64,000 nucleotides of DNA, from NCBI RefSeq assembly GCF_029867415.1, contig NW_026705585.1, positions 520,070 through 584,069 on the forward strand, in the 5' to 3' direction. Positions 1-9,495 of the stretch are shown piece by piece. How positions within the stretch are numbered: the first letter of the stretch is position 1; every line of letters starts with the position of its first letter. Source of the stretch: Vicia villosa. Taxonomy: Eukaryota > Streptophyta > Magnoliopsida > Fabales > Fabaceae. A model generated the notes under the pieces. It was not told the origin of the DNA, searched no databases, and saw nothing but the letters and a program-made list of their open reading frames with translations. The translations under genes and the position numbers were made by a program.

Positions 1-1409
1 TATGGTTTTCAATTTGGTTTCAAAATGTCTTCTCTGCATGTTGGTTTTATAAACTTCACAGGTTTTATGGTTTGCACATGCTTTTATCTTCACTTAAAAT
101 AGGTGACAATTTGATTTCATAACCTACGTTTACCTTTTAGATGTGCACATTTTTTAACCATTTGATTTCATTATTTCTTATAGTTTTCTTTTAGTTTTCT
201 TTCTACTCTATAATACAATCCAGTTTGAATACATCAGTGGCTATTTGGATGATCCCATTTGAACTTAGTGGAGCAATATGGTTAGTATTTCTTAATTCTG
301 ATTTTGTTTTGTTTCTGTTAATGACAAATCTATATGGTATGTTTTGTCGATGCTATCATGTTAATAGAAAAAGAGGTATGAAAAGTGTAATGAAACAGTT
401 AATGATTCAATTAGTTAGTCTTACTCATCTTTTCTCAATGAATCTTTTGACTGTGATTCCTCTTTTGCTACAGATTTGTGCATTTATTTATGCATTTTTC
501 AAACTAATGAAAAGGATTTATGCTGTATGAGGTTACTGTTGCAACTTATAAGAAATAATTAGTGACCTCATTTTTTGCTTTATGATTAGAGTAAAATTAG
601 CATGCTTTTAGTAAGCCATCATTTTTATCAAACCATGTTGTGTTTTATTTTAGTCAATTTTAACTTTTTACTTACTTTGCTTCACCTTAGTTTAAGGTTT
701 AGTGAAATTTAGTTATTGTTTGAATTCAATATCTTTTCAAACACTACATTTTATTTCTTATGCTCATTTTAGTTGTAGTACACTTCAGGATAGAGATTAT
801 ATTTATCCATATAAGATTGAGGAATATGCGTTGATACAAAGTAAGTCATGTATTTTCGGTGCCGATATTATTTCTTGGCAGGGAAAAGAAACCGTACAAG
901 AAACCGCAAACTCTGTCATTCAATTCTGGTTCATAGGGTGCATTTGAAGACAAAAGTTTCTCCTTTATTAAGGATGTTAAGACCATTGATAACATGATTT
1001 GTCTTAAGGATGTTAGAGATAAAGAGATTCACAAAATTGCAATGGTTGTTAGGAAAATAAATAGAGTTGTCGATATTCTCCATATTGGGTTCTAAGACAG
1101 TATGAACATGGAACTTGACTTTGTTGTGACGAATAAAAAAAAGTCAATTAAGATTTGGCACTAATTTTGAATTCAATTTCACATAATGGTCATCTCTTAG
1201 TTAATAATGAATTATGAGACATAAATGTATTTCTACAACAATATCATCATATTTATTATTTGTGTGTAAGTGATTGGTCAATAATATTATTTATATTTAT
1301 TGCTATTATTTCATTTAATTGATGAACCTGTATTTAGGGGTGCATAAATAAAACTCAGACCCAATAATTGACCAAGATTCTGATTACTTCAGTGTTGTGA
1401 ATATCTTTA
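1..1409. other. AT-rich region, nothing recognised
   Basis: No feature is firmly supported here. A stretch around 900-1096 on the plus strand reads like a decayed coding fragment (a mostly open frame containing KDVKTI and KDVRDKEIHKIA), but it has at least one stop and I do not recognise the family. The other open frames are short and low in complexity. The region lies upstream of a Helitron 3' end, so it could be Helitron interior with captured sequence; that is inference only. Confidence 0.25.
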
Positions 1410-1566
1410 TTAGTAGTGGAGAATTGGAAAATTCTCAAATGTTAATATCATTATTTCTTCTTTAAGAGACAATATTATTTTATACCATTATTTAAGAGAA
1501 AAATTAATATTTAAAAATTAATACCATTTTTTAGTAGTGGAGAACTGAAAAATTCTCAAATGTTAA
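1410..1566. repeat. Direct repeat of 36 bp, spacing 121 bp
   Basis: A 36-bp segment starting TTAGTAGTGGAGAA and ending CTCAAATGTTAA occurs at about 1410-1445 and again at about 1531-1566 with two or three differences. The spacer is AT-rich. It is probably a local duplication in decayed transposon DNA. No function is apparent. Confidence 0.6.
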
Positions 1567-2128
1567 GTAATTCATTTTATACCATTATCAATTGTTAAAA
1601 TTCTTAGATGATTTATTTTGATTAATTTTCAAATTTAAAATTCTTTTTATTCTCTTCATCTCATAGGTAAAATTTGTTTTTGTATAATTATTTAATAGTT
1701 AAGTAATTTATTTTAAATTTATTTGTATTTAAATAATTTTATACCATATCGATTGCATGATAATAAAATGTATTTTTTAATTTTAATAATATTAAAAATA
1801 TATATATCTCACGGGTCACTAACAAGATAATATTTATTTTAGTTTAATCAATTATTATTTTAATTTAAAAGACAAAATCTTTATTTTTAAATATTAATTT
1901 TTCTCTATCTCACAATTTTTTATTTGTGTATAATTATTTAATATAATTAAATCTATGTGATTGCTCATTTTAAAAAAATTAAATCATTTCAAATTTTGTA
2001 TTTATATCTAAAATTTTACATTTGTATTTGATACTATCTAAGTGTTATAACATTACCATTCATTCATGTATTATTACATTTACGTCTTATTTTTTTATTT
2101 CATGATTACACAATATTATAATTAAATT
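1567..2128. other. AT-rich stretch, no gene
   Basis: Extremely AT-rich, with no coding frame of note. It is probably the interior of the non-autonomous Helitron whose 3' end follows. I could not place a convincing 5' TC terminus. Confidence 0.3.
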
Positions 2129-2158
2129 ACCCGTGCGGGAGCACGGGTCTCTTACTAG
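2129..2158 (+). mobile_element. Helitron 3' terminus
   Basis: A perfect 8-bp hairpin (ACCCGTGC at 2129-2136, GCACGGGT at 2141-2148, 4-nt loop) is followed six bases later by CTAG (2155-2158) and then T. A short GC-rich hairpin just before a CTRR end, inserted next to T, is the diagnostic 3' end of plant Helitrons. The element body extends leftwards. Its 5' TC end was not found, so its length is unknown, and no Rep/helicase coding was seen, so it is probably non-autonomous. Confidence 0.75.
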
Positions 2159-2189
2159 TATATTTTTAAAATTTATAATTATGCGGGTC

Positions 2190-2361
2190 TGATGGGCTAC
2201 CCACGGCCCATATGGGCTAGCCCTAATGGGTAGCGGGCTTTTCAGGGCTGGGCTAAAAAGGCCCTGAAAAATATGGGCTCTAATTTTAAGGCCCAAGCCC
2301 TATGATTTTTCGGGCCCAGCGGGCCGGCCCATATGGGCTAACCCATTTTGACAGCTCTAGC
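2190..2361. repeat. GGGCC-rich segment, possible hAT-type end
   Basis: An abrupt GC-rich island in AT-rich DNA, dominated by repeats of GGGCTA, GGCCCATATGGGC and TAGCCC. It ends with CCCATTTTGACAGCTCTA, which resembles the terminal repeat of plant hAT-type non-autonomous elements. The matching left terminal repeat was not identified, so this may be a fragment. Confidence 0.4.
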
Positions 2362-2589
2362 AGGACTTCTTCTATCTTCAATCTTCCAAGTCTTCCTTTT
2401 TATAGCAAAAAATAATTTCATTGAATAGTATAATATGAATACTTAATTCCACCTGTTTTATCCATAACAGTCAGTGAGGGAGTGGTCGACAACATAGTAC
2501 AATCTCTGCGCCACCCTATTCGGATAGTGGAAACATATAAACCTCATACTATTTCCTCACGTAAACCTATTTTGATCTAATCTTCAAAT

Positions 2590-2910
2590 CTTCATAGGCT
2601 TCTGGTAGTTGGTGATGAAGCATGCTTAGAAGGACCAAAAATTGAATCTTCAGAACCTAAGTCTTCAGAATATGTTCATCTAGAACCTTGTCTTCAGAGT
2701 CTCCAGCACTTGGTCTTCGGAATCTTTTTCTTCAGAATCTTCAAAACTTGTTCTTCCAGAACCTTGTCTTCAGATCTTCAGAACTTGGACAACAGAATCT
2801 CAGAGCTAAAGGAGTCTCCAGAAGCTCTTCCACAAGAGTCACAATCAGAAGCTATATCACCGATGTTCATCATAACCGTTGTTATAAAAGCATTTCAGAA
2901 CTTAACTGAG
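2590..2910. repeat. Degenerate CTTCAGAAC-rich repeat tract
   Basis: The motif CTTCAGAA plus variants (CTTGTCTTCAGA, TCTTCAGAACTTGG) recurs roughly every 15-30 bp. Similar CTTCAGAAC-rich DNA occurs in the 3' regions of the SIRE-type elements at 52.4 and 61.7 kb. This could therefore be an old fragment of a related copia element. Open frames across it are low-complexity and not credible genes. Confidence 0.4.
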
Positions 2911-3470
2911 TTTTTGTAAACACCACTGGTTTCATTAATAGTAAGAGTTTGTTGAGTCCAGAACCTGATGACGTCACATGCCTTTTCTTTAGAGTAAGAA
3001 CTTGTTAGAAAAAGCTACACTAGACATAAACCATTAGAGTACTAAATTGTTCTATAAGATATCATGTGATGTTATCATTAAAACATAAGGCCAGATAGAA
3101 AACCAAATCTTGTTCTTAAAGTTCCATCCATAAGGTTGAAAGTAAATTCAACATGATATACAATAATATTTGGCATATTTTATTTACTAAGTGAGATTAT
3201 TAGATCTCAATTATAACTACATTAAAGTAAATTTGAATATTTGAGTACTTTAATATATTTTTCACTGTAAGAATTATATATTAATATTTAATTGTTGAAG
3301 AAAAATTATCCTAATCAATTAGCCTTTTTTAGGTAGCAACAATAAATTATTTAAATATTTCATTTTGGACAGTAACTCTTTATCTAAAAATTCCATTTTG
3401 GGCAACAATAATAAATTATTTACATTGCCAAATCTATTAGCCTAAACGACTAGGTCATTGAATTAACCCA

Positions 3471-4330
3471 TGAATTCTTTCTAAATTTACACCATGTCTT
3501 GGTCTTTAAATAGAGAGCTTCTCTATCATTTTGAATTCTTTCTAAATTTACACCATGTCTTTCTAAATCCCATTTTTCATTTCTCTCATCACATCTCTAA
3601 ATCATTCTTGTTTTTCTCACATCTCTAAATCATTCTTTACCAAGAGTAGATCTGTCTCTTAAGTAAATAATCCATCTGTAGGAAGTTATTATTTTGGTTG
3701 GAAGCTAAACCACTTTAAAAGATATTTTTTTAGAGGATTAGTCTTATTCTCCGTTTGCTTCGTGAGCTCCACCTGTGAAAAAACTTTCTTTTGGTTCTTG
3801 GAAATCAACTAAAAAAATCTACACAATGGTTCTTGAGCTCAACCCAGTTAAAATCTCTCTTGGTTTCTTAGTTCAACCCGATGTAAAATCTTGGTTTGAT
3901 TCGTGGTCAACCCAAATAAAACCTCAGTTCAGTTTAGAGGATAATCAACTCAAAACTCCGTCTTAGTTCGAGATCATCCTATGAAAAATATTTGTTTTCT
4001 TTCTGTAAGGGGGTTTACGGGCTTAATCTTCTTAAAGTTCTCAAGCATAACAGACACTCTCAAAATCAACTCTTTGAGAGAGGAGTATGTCACTTCATTA
4101 GATAGAACATCTATAATTCTCCAAGGTCTTTTCTCTTTCCTTATCTCTTTTATTTTCCACTTAATTTTTTTACTGTAATTTTTCGCTGCATATTTATTTA
4201 AACATTTTGATAAAATGTTTTCAAACTCTAATTTTTTTTAAAAAATTATTTTAAATGAACATTTTCCAAACCTCCATAATTCACCCCCTCTTGTGTATGG
4301 AGTCATATGTTTAACACAAACATCCCTTTG
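3471..4330 (+). repeat. Probable old LTR relic with internal duplications
   Basis: TGAATTCTTTCTAAATTTAC occurs at about 3471 and again at 3532 (61-bp step), and CACATCTCTAAATCATTCTT occurs twice near 3590-3637. A TATA-like TTTAAATAGAGAG lies near 3505. The tract ends in a pyrimidine-rich TTCACCCCCTCTTGTG near 4280, like the LTR 3' ends of plant copia elements. The open frames at 3775-3966 and 3981-4178 lie in this LTR-like DNA and are not considered genes. Boundaries are uncertain. Confidence 0.35.
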
Positions 4331-4527
4331 GCGTCAAAGACATATGAGTTTAAAATAGAAAATTAAAAGAAGGGGTGATTTCTCATTATTGATGTTTTAT
4401 CAAGGAACCTACATGAAGTTTGTCATTTAGATAATCATATGTCCTAAATCCTAAAGAAAACTACTCACACATATTAGAAATGGAAGCAAACATGCTTATA
4501 GACAAAATCATATGTAAAAGCATAAAC

Positions 4528-4532
4528 ATAAG
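4528..4532. repeat. Target-site duplication ATAAG, left
   Basis: ATAAG directly precedes the 5' LTR, and the same five bases follow the 3' LTR at 7901-7905. Confidence 0.75.
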
Positions 4533-5012
4533 TGTGAGAGTTGGATCGAACTCTAGTAGATCGAAGAGTAGCTTCCTGTTTCGATAGAGAATATGTCGAA
4601 GACCTATATATTGTAGTTGAAGTGTGTTCTAGTATGTGGGTGTCGAAATGCTAGGGTTGTTAGTATTTCAAATTGGGCCTATTTTGTTATGTCCAATTGT
4701 TTAAGTTAACTTGTACCCCAAGTTGGCTTGTATTGGGTATTTGTGAAAGAGCCCATTAGTTTAGTAAGTTAGGTTTATTACAAATATCATACTAGTCTCT
4801 CATCATTGCATACTGCAAATCCTAATTTAGAGTGAGAGGGTTATTTGTTATTCTTGTAACTTGTAATCTTGATTGAAAGATAATGGAAATAATAGCAGTT
4901 ATAATCAATTCCTTTTTATTCTTATTGCTCTATTACTTTTTCTTACCCTTGTGGGTTTCTTGCCGAAAGAAACCTAATATACTTTGGGATTCCGACATCG
5001 TTTTTCATAACA
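4533..5012 (+). repeat. 5' LTR of the copia element
   Basis: Starts TGTGAGAGTTGG and ends CATAACA. It is 480 bp and aligns along its length with 7300-7900. The start is set by homology to the second copy and by the adjacent ATAAG duplication. The terminal CA is read as TA in the 3' copy. Confidence 0.85.
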
Positions 5013-5014
5013 AA

Positions 5015-5028
5015 TTGGTGCGGTGAGC
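5015..5028 (+). promoter_or_regulatory. Primer-binding site, degenerate
   Basis: TTGGTGCGGTGAGC begins two bases after the LTR, where copia elements usually carry a TGGTATCAGAGC-like initiator-Met tRNA site. The match is partial, so either it has mutated or another primer is used. Confidence 0.5.
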
Positions 5029-5887
5029 ATGGAGAAGATGCCTTCAAAAAAGTATGAGAATGAAAAGTTCAATGGAGTGAACGGTTTCGGTCTATGGCGC
5101 TTGAAGATGAAAGCCCTACTTGTTAGTAGGGTTGTTTGGAAGCATTGAAGGGAGCGGCGGCTATAGACGTTGTGTCAACGAAAAAAGAAAATACGACCAT
5201 GATAGAGAAAGCCCACAACGCTATTTTGTTGAACCTTGGTGATAAGGTTCTTCGACAGGTATCAAAGGAGACGACGACATCAAGGTTATCGGTGAAACTT
5301 GAAAGTTTGTACATGACCAAATCGCTGGTAAATTGACTCTACCTGAAGCAAGCTTTGTATTCATTCAAGATGAATGAAGACAAAGTGTTGGCTGAGCAGT
5401 TGGACATATTCAACAAGATGATTCTTGATATTGAAAATATTGATGTGAAGATCAGTGATGAAGATCAAGTGCTGTTATTGTTGTGCGCTTTGCCTCGAAC
5501 ACATGCTCACTTCAAAGAATCTCTCTTGTATGGAAGGGAGTCCGTAACCTTTAAAGAAGTTCAATCAGCCTTGTATTCTAAGAACTTGAACGAACGAAAG
5601 AAGCATAAACCTTCAATGATTGGTGAAGGTTTGGTCGTTAATGGAAAATTCTTGCGAAAGGATGGTAAGTTCGACAAAAAGAAGGGTAAAAGTCAGCAGA
5701 AGTCTTACAGTGGCGAAGCATCTGGTATTCGATGTTATCATTGTAAGAAGGAGGGTCACACAAGAAATGTGTGTCCTGAATGCCTGAAAGATCATGGAGG
5801 TAAGGATAATGGCAACACAACCATTGTTCAAGTTGATTTTGAATCATCTGATGTTCTTGTGGTTTCAAGCAGTGACTCGAGTAAATA
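5029..5887 (+). pseudogene. copia gag pseudogene
   Basis: Gag of the 4533-7900 element. ATG at 5029 starts a frame containing KFNGVNGFGLWRLKMKALL. It then breaks near 5140 and resumes in other frames (5136-5336, 5355-5888). The last 177 residues hold the UBN2/gag core (LLLLCALPRTHAHFKESLL), a lysine-rich linker and one zinc knuckle CYHCKKEGHTRNVC (C-x2-C-x4-H-x4-C), which binds RNA in intact relatives. A TAG at 5886 separates it from the protease. At least two frame breaks make it non-functional. Confidence 0.85.
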
Positions 5888-5888
5888 G

Positions 5889-7220
5889 TGGATTATGGAT
5901 TCAGGTTGCACTTGGCACATGACTCTAAATAAATACTCGTTGAGGAATTATGTGATCAAGATGGTGGATCCGTATTGCTGGAAAACAACAAAGCTTGCAA
6001 GATTGCAAGTGTTGGATTTGTGAGATTCAAGCTCCATGATGAGTCAATAAGGTTGTTGACTGAAGTCAGGTATGTTCCTGATTTGAAGAAAAAATTGATT
6101 TCTCTTGGTGAATTCGACAAGAAAGGATATGTTTTCCAAGGAGAGAATAGTATCCTAAGAGTCATGAAAGGGTCTAAGCAAGTCTTGAGAGGCATGAAAA
6201 AACAAGGCTTGTATACCCTTGAGGCTGAAGTTTTAAGTGTTTCGACAAATGTTGCATCCACGAAACCTTTGTCGGAGACAGCAATTTGGCACATGAGATT
6301 GGGCCATGTCAGTGAAAGGGGTTTGGTCGAATTGGGAAAACAAAATCTACTTGGTGGAGACAAAGTCAAAAAGTTGAAGTTTTGTGAACCATGTGTACTT
6401 GGAAAATCTTGCAGAATGAAGTTCAACAACAAACAAAGAACACATGGATCCTTTGATGACATCTATGCTGATCTTTGGGGGCCTGCAAGGTGTCCATCAC
6501 TCAGAAAGAAGACGTCTACTTCAATGATGTGTTTTCTCCTATTGTGAAGTATAGGTCCATTCGAATGTTGCTTGCCATGGTGGCACCGTTAGATCTTGAA
6601 CTGGAACAAATGGATGTGAAGACTGTGTTCTTGTATGGTGATCTAGATGAAACGGTTCTAATGAGGCAACCTGAAGGGTATGTCGAAAATGAGAAGGAAT
6701 ATTATGTGTGCAATCTAAACAAATCTTTATATGGACTGAAACAATCTCCTCAACGGTGGAATGGAGATTCGACAAGTTCATGGCACACATAAGTTTCGTT
6801 AAAAGCCAATTCGACCACTATGTGTACTTCCGATTTCGACCTGGAAATTCATTTGTTACTTTGTTGCTTTAATGGACGATATTCTCATAGAAAGCAACAA
6901 TGTCGAAGATGCGATGAGGATGAAGGCTAAACTCAATAAGGAGTTTGATATGAAGGATCTGGGAGCAGCATCCAGGATTCTTGGGATTGACATTTAAAGA
7001 GATAGAAAACAGTCAAAGTTATGCTAATCTCAAGAGGCATACCTACGAAAGATTCTCGACAAGTTTGGTATGTTGAATTCAAATCTTGTCGTGACTCCGA
7101 CAAACCCTCAATTCAAGTTGAGTATTAATCAGTGTCCCAGTACTGATGTCGAAAGAGTTTATATGAATAGCATTCCATATGCTCATATAGTTGGTTCTTT
7201 AATATATGTTATGGAGATTT
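5889..7220 (+). pseudogene. copia pol pseudogene (PR, pre-INT, RT pieces)
   Basis: Begins with the aspartic protease motif WIMDSGCTWHMT at about 5889. The GAG-pre-integrase domain follows (IWHMRLGHVSERG, then CEPCVLGKSC, an H-H-C-C zinc site), ending at DLWGPA near 6480. The frame then passes directly to RT sequence (FNDVFSPIVK, QMDVKTVFLYGDL, SLYGLKQSPQRW), so about 1 kb or more of integrase and early RT is deleted. Further RT motifs (MDDILIESNN, FDMKDLG, ILGIDI) follow in shifted frames up to about 7220. RNase H is absent. It is inactive. Confidence 0.85.
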
Positions 7221-7299
7221 CTAAGATTTGAATCGAACTATATATGTTATAGAAATTCATTTGTTCTTTGATATTAAAGTTTGTTCCAAGGTGAAGATT

Positions 7300-7900
7300 T
7301 GTGAGAATTGAATCAAACTATAGAGGGTCGAAGAGTAGCTTCCTGTTTTGACAGAGAATGTGTCGAAGACCTACATACTATAGTCAAAGTGTGTCTAGTA
7401 TGTGGGTGTCGAAATGCTAGGGTTGTTAGTATTTCGAATTGGGTCTGTTTTGTTATGTCCAATTGTAATGGGTATTTATGAAAAAGCCCATTAGTTTAGT
7501 TTGTTAGGTTTATTATAAATAACATACTAGTCTCTCATCATTGCATATTAGTATTTCGAATTGGGCCTGTTTTGTTATGTCCAATTATTTAAGTTAACTT
7601 GTACCCTAAGTTGGCTTGTAATGGGTATTTATGAAAAAACCCATTAGTTTAGTTTGTTAGGTTTATTATAAATAACATACTAATCTCTCATCATTGCATA
7701 TTGCAAATCCTAATTTAGGGTGAGAGTGTTATTTATTATTCTTGTAACTTGTAATCTTGATTGAAAGAGAAAGGAAATAATAGCAGTTATAACCAATTCC
7801 TTGTTGTTCTCACTGCTCCCCTACTTTTGCTTACTCTTGTGGGTTTCTTTCCGAAAGAAACCTAGTATACTTTGGGATTTCGACATCGTTTTTCACAATA
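7300..7900 (+). repeat. 3' LTR with internal duplication
   Basis: Homologous to 4533-5012 but 121 bp longer. The segment starting TTAGTATTTCGAATTGGG is present twice, at 7426-7547 and 7548-7700, and the first copy lacks about 30 bp present in the second. The 5' LTR has this segment once. Flanked at 7901-7905 by ATAAG. The purine-rich CAAGGTGAAGATT just upstream is the likely polypurine tract. Confidence 0.85.
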
Positions 7901-7905
7901 ATAAG
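7901..7905. repeat. Target-site duplication ATAAG, right
   Basis: Second copy of the five bases at 4528-4532. Together they fix the insertion boundaries. Confidence 0.75.
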
Positions 7906-9240
7906 AGATAAACAATTGAATTAATAAGAAAATAAGTAAATTAGGACATGAATAAATCTTGAATAATTGCTCCAATGGAGACTTTTACTAGACTAGAAAC
8001 AACGAAAATTTTAAAGAGCAGAAAAAGATAAACTAATCTAAAAAGTGAGAGAGGAGGGGATAAGAATCCCTCATAGAATGATTTTCTTTTGTTCCTCTGA
8101 ATTAAGGTTTTTCAGAGGAAAGGGGAAGAATGCTAGAATATAATTTATTATATCGATGAATTTAACCTCATTTTTTTAAAAGCATAGTTTATACATGTGA
8201 AAATATTAAAAACATAGTTTTTCTATCGAATTGTTCTTCTTATTTTTTGACGTTGAAGTTTTCTCTTATGTGGTAAAAAGTTTGCTTGTGCCTTAAGTTA
8301 ATCTTATATGTCACACTTACAACTATTGATGCTTCCATTTTTCTCGAAACCAACATCATTTTTACTTTTAAAGATTCGTCGGAAAAGAAACCTGTCTCAT
8401 TATTTATTTCATTGTACAAAATAAACAACTATTTACTCATAAAAATAGAAAATAAATTGTCACGACTCTTGACATTGTTAGTTTAGTAAATAGATTTTAT
8501 TTTAAAATAAATAATTATTTTTACAATTTAATATAAAAATGATTATTATTTTTTACTTATGCTATTTTTATTTAATAAAAATGCAATAATTTTTTGAGAA
8601 ATTATTAATCTGTAAATCTTATTTAATAAATTGCGTGTCCAGTACTTAAAAGTAAAAACCAATAGGAAAAGGGTTCACGTTACTCCACCTACATTTACAA
8701 CTCAATCATTATCATTTTCTTGGTGAACAAGTACAGGTTGTAACTTGTAAGTGCAATTGAAATATATCTATATTTTAGTTCCGCATCTTGATTAACATAT
8801 TCCCCTTGCTTCCTTGTCGTTTCTAATCAATATTTCTATATGCCTTATGACCTTGAATTTTTAATTATTCCCCAATCCCTTTTTCTTCCTTCATAATCAT
8901 ATATCAAAATTCTCCCCATAAAATATCACACGACACTCACGTGCCTGCATGTTTAATATCCATCTTGTCCTTCAAACTCATCCACGGATTAAAATAGAAT
9001 GAAGACCGCGTGAGGGGTTTGATGGTCATTTAGAAGGGTGGAGCGAAGTTGAAGTTTGAAAATATTGGAAGGGGACATAGAGGAGATTATCGAAAATGTC
9101 ACGGGATCTAAATGACAATTAAGATAACTAGACTTGTGATTAGCACCAAAGCAGAAGCAGAAGAATGTGTATCCAAAGCTTGAAAGAAAGAAGAAGAACA
9201 ACCGTCTCTGTTAAAGTCAAATTTTATTCAACAACTAACT
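7906..9240. other. Intergenic, upstream of the ATG18-like gene
   Basis: AT-rich with no supported gene. The last few hundred bases should hold the promoter of the downstream gene, but I cannot place a TATA box or start site with confidence. Small open frames on both strands (8240-8486, 8989-9201) have no recognisable content. Confidence 0.4.
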
Positions 9241-9303
9241 AAAACAACCACCGGAGTTTTCTATCGCCGCCGTGTAGGGCGAATCCCGTCGTCTCGGAAT
9301 CTT

Positions 9304-9495
9304 ATGCTATATCCGATCGAGTGCGTTCCGCGACTCTTGTCGTCGGCGGGGACGGAATTCCCGGTCACTCACCGGTGGCCTTTAGTAAACCGCGTAGTGT
9401 ATTTTTATTGTTATGAAGAAGCAGGGAAAGAGCAACGGTTGCAAGAACAATGGATTCGTTCCGTCTTCTTTCAAGTTCATTTCGTCTTGCATTAA
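9304..9495 (+). promoter_or_regulatory. Upstream ORF overlapping the ATG18 start
   Basis: An ATG at 9304 opens a 63-codon frame that runs to 9495. It covers the main ATG at 9413 in a different frame. If the transcript starts before 9304, ribosomes using it could not simply reinitiate at the main start, so it would lower translation. The transcription start is unknown. The peptide (MLYPIECVPRLL...) resembles nothing I know. Confidence 0.45.

Larger units (their letters stand above)
4533..7900 (+). mobile_element. Internally deleted Ty1/copia retrotransposon
   Basis: A complete insertion bounded by LTRs of 480 bp (4533-5012) and 601 bp (7300-7900), with 5-bp duplications ATAAG on both sides. 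The interior is about 2.3 kb, against roughly 4 kb for a full copia interior. Order is PBS, gag, protease, GAG-pre-integrase, then a jump near 6500 straight into reverse transcriptase, so the integrase core and the start of RT are missing. RNase H and the last part of pol are also missing before the 3' LTR. Several stops and frameshifts show it is dead, and it could only have moved with help from a relative. Confidence 0.9.

Noticed and set aside
225..947. Two open frames of 101 and 81 codons near the left end
   Set aside because: Hydrophobic, AT-driven composition, no domain, no splice context and no supporting similarity.
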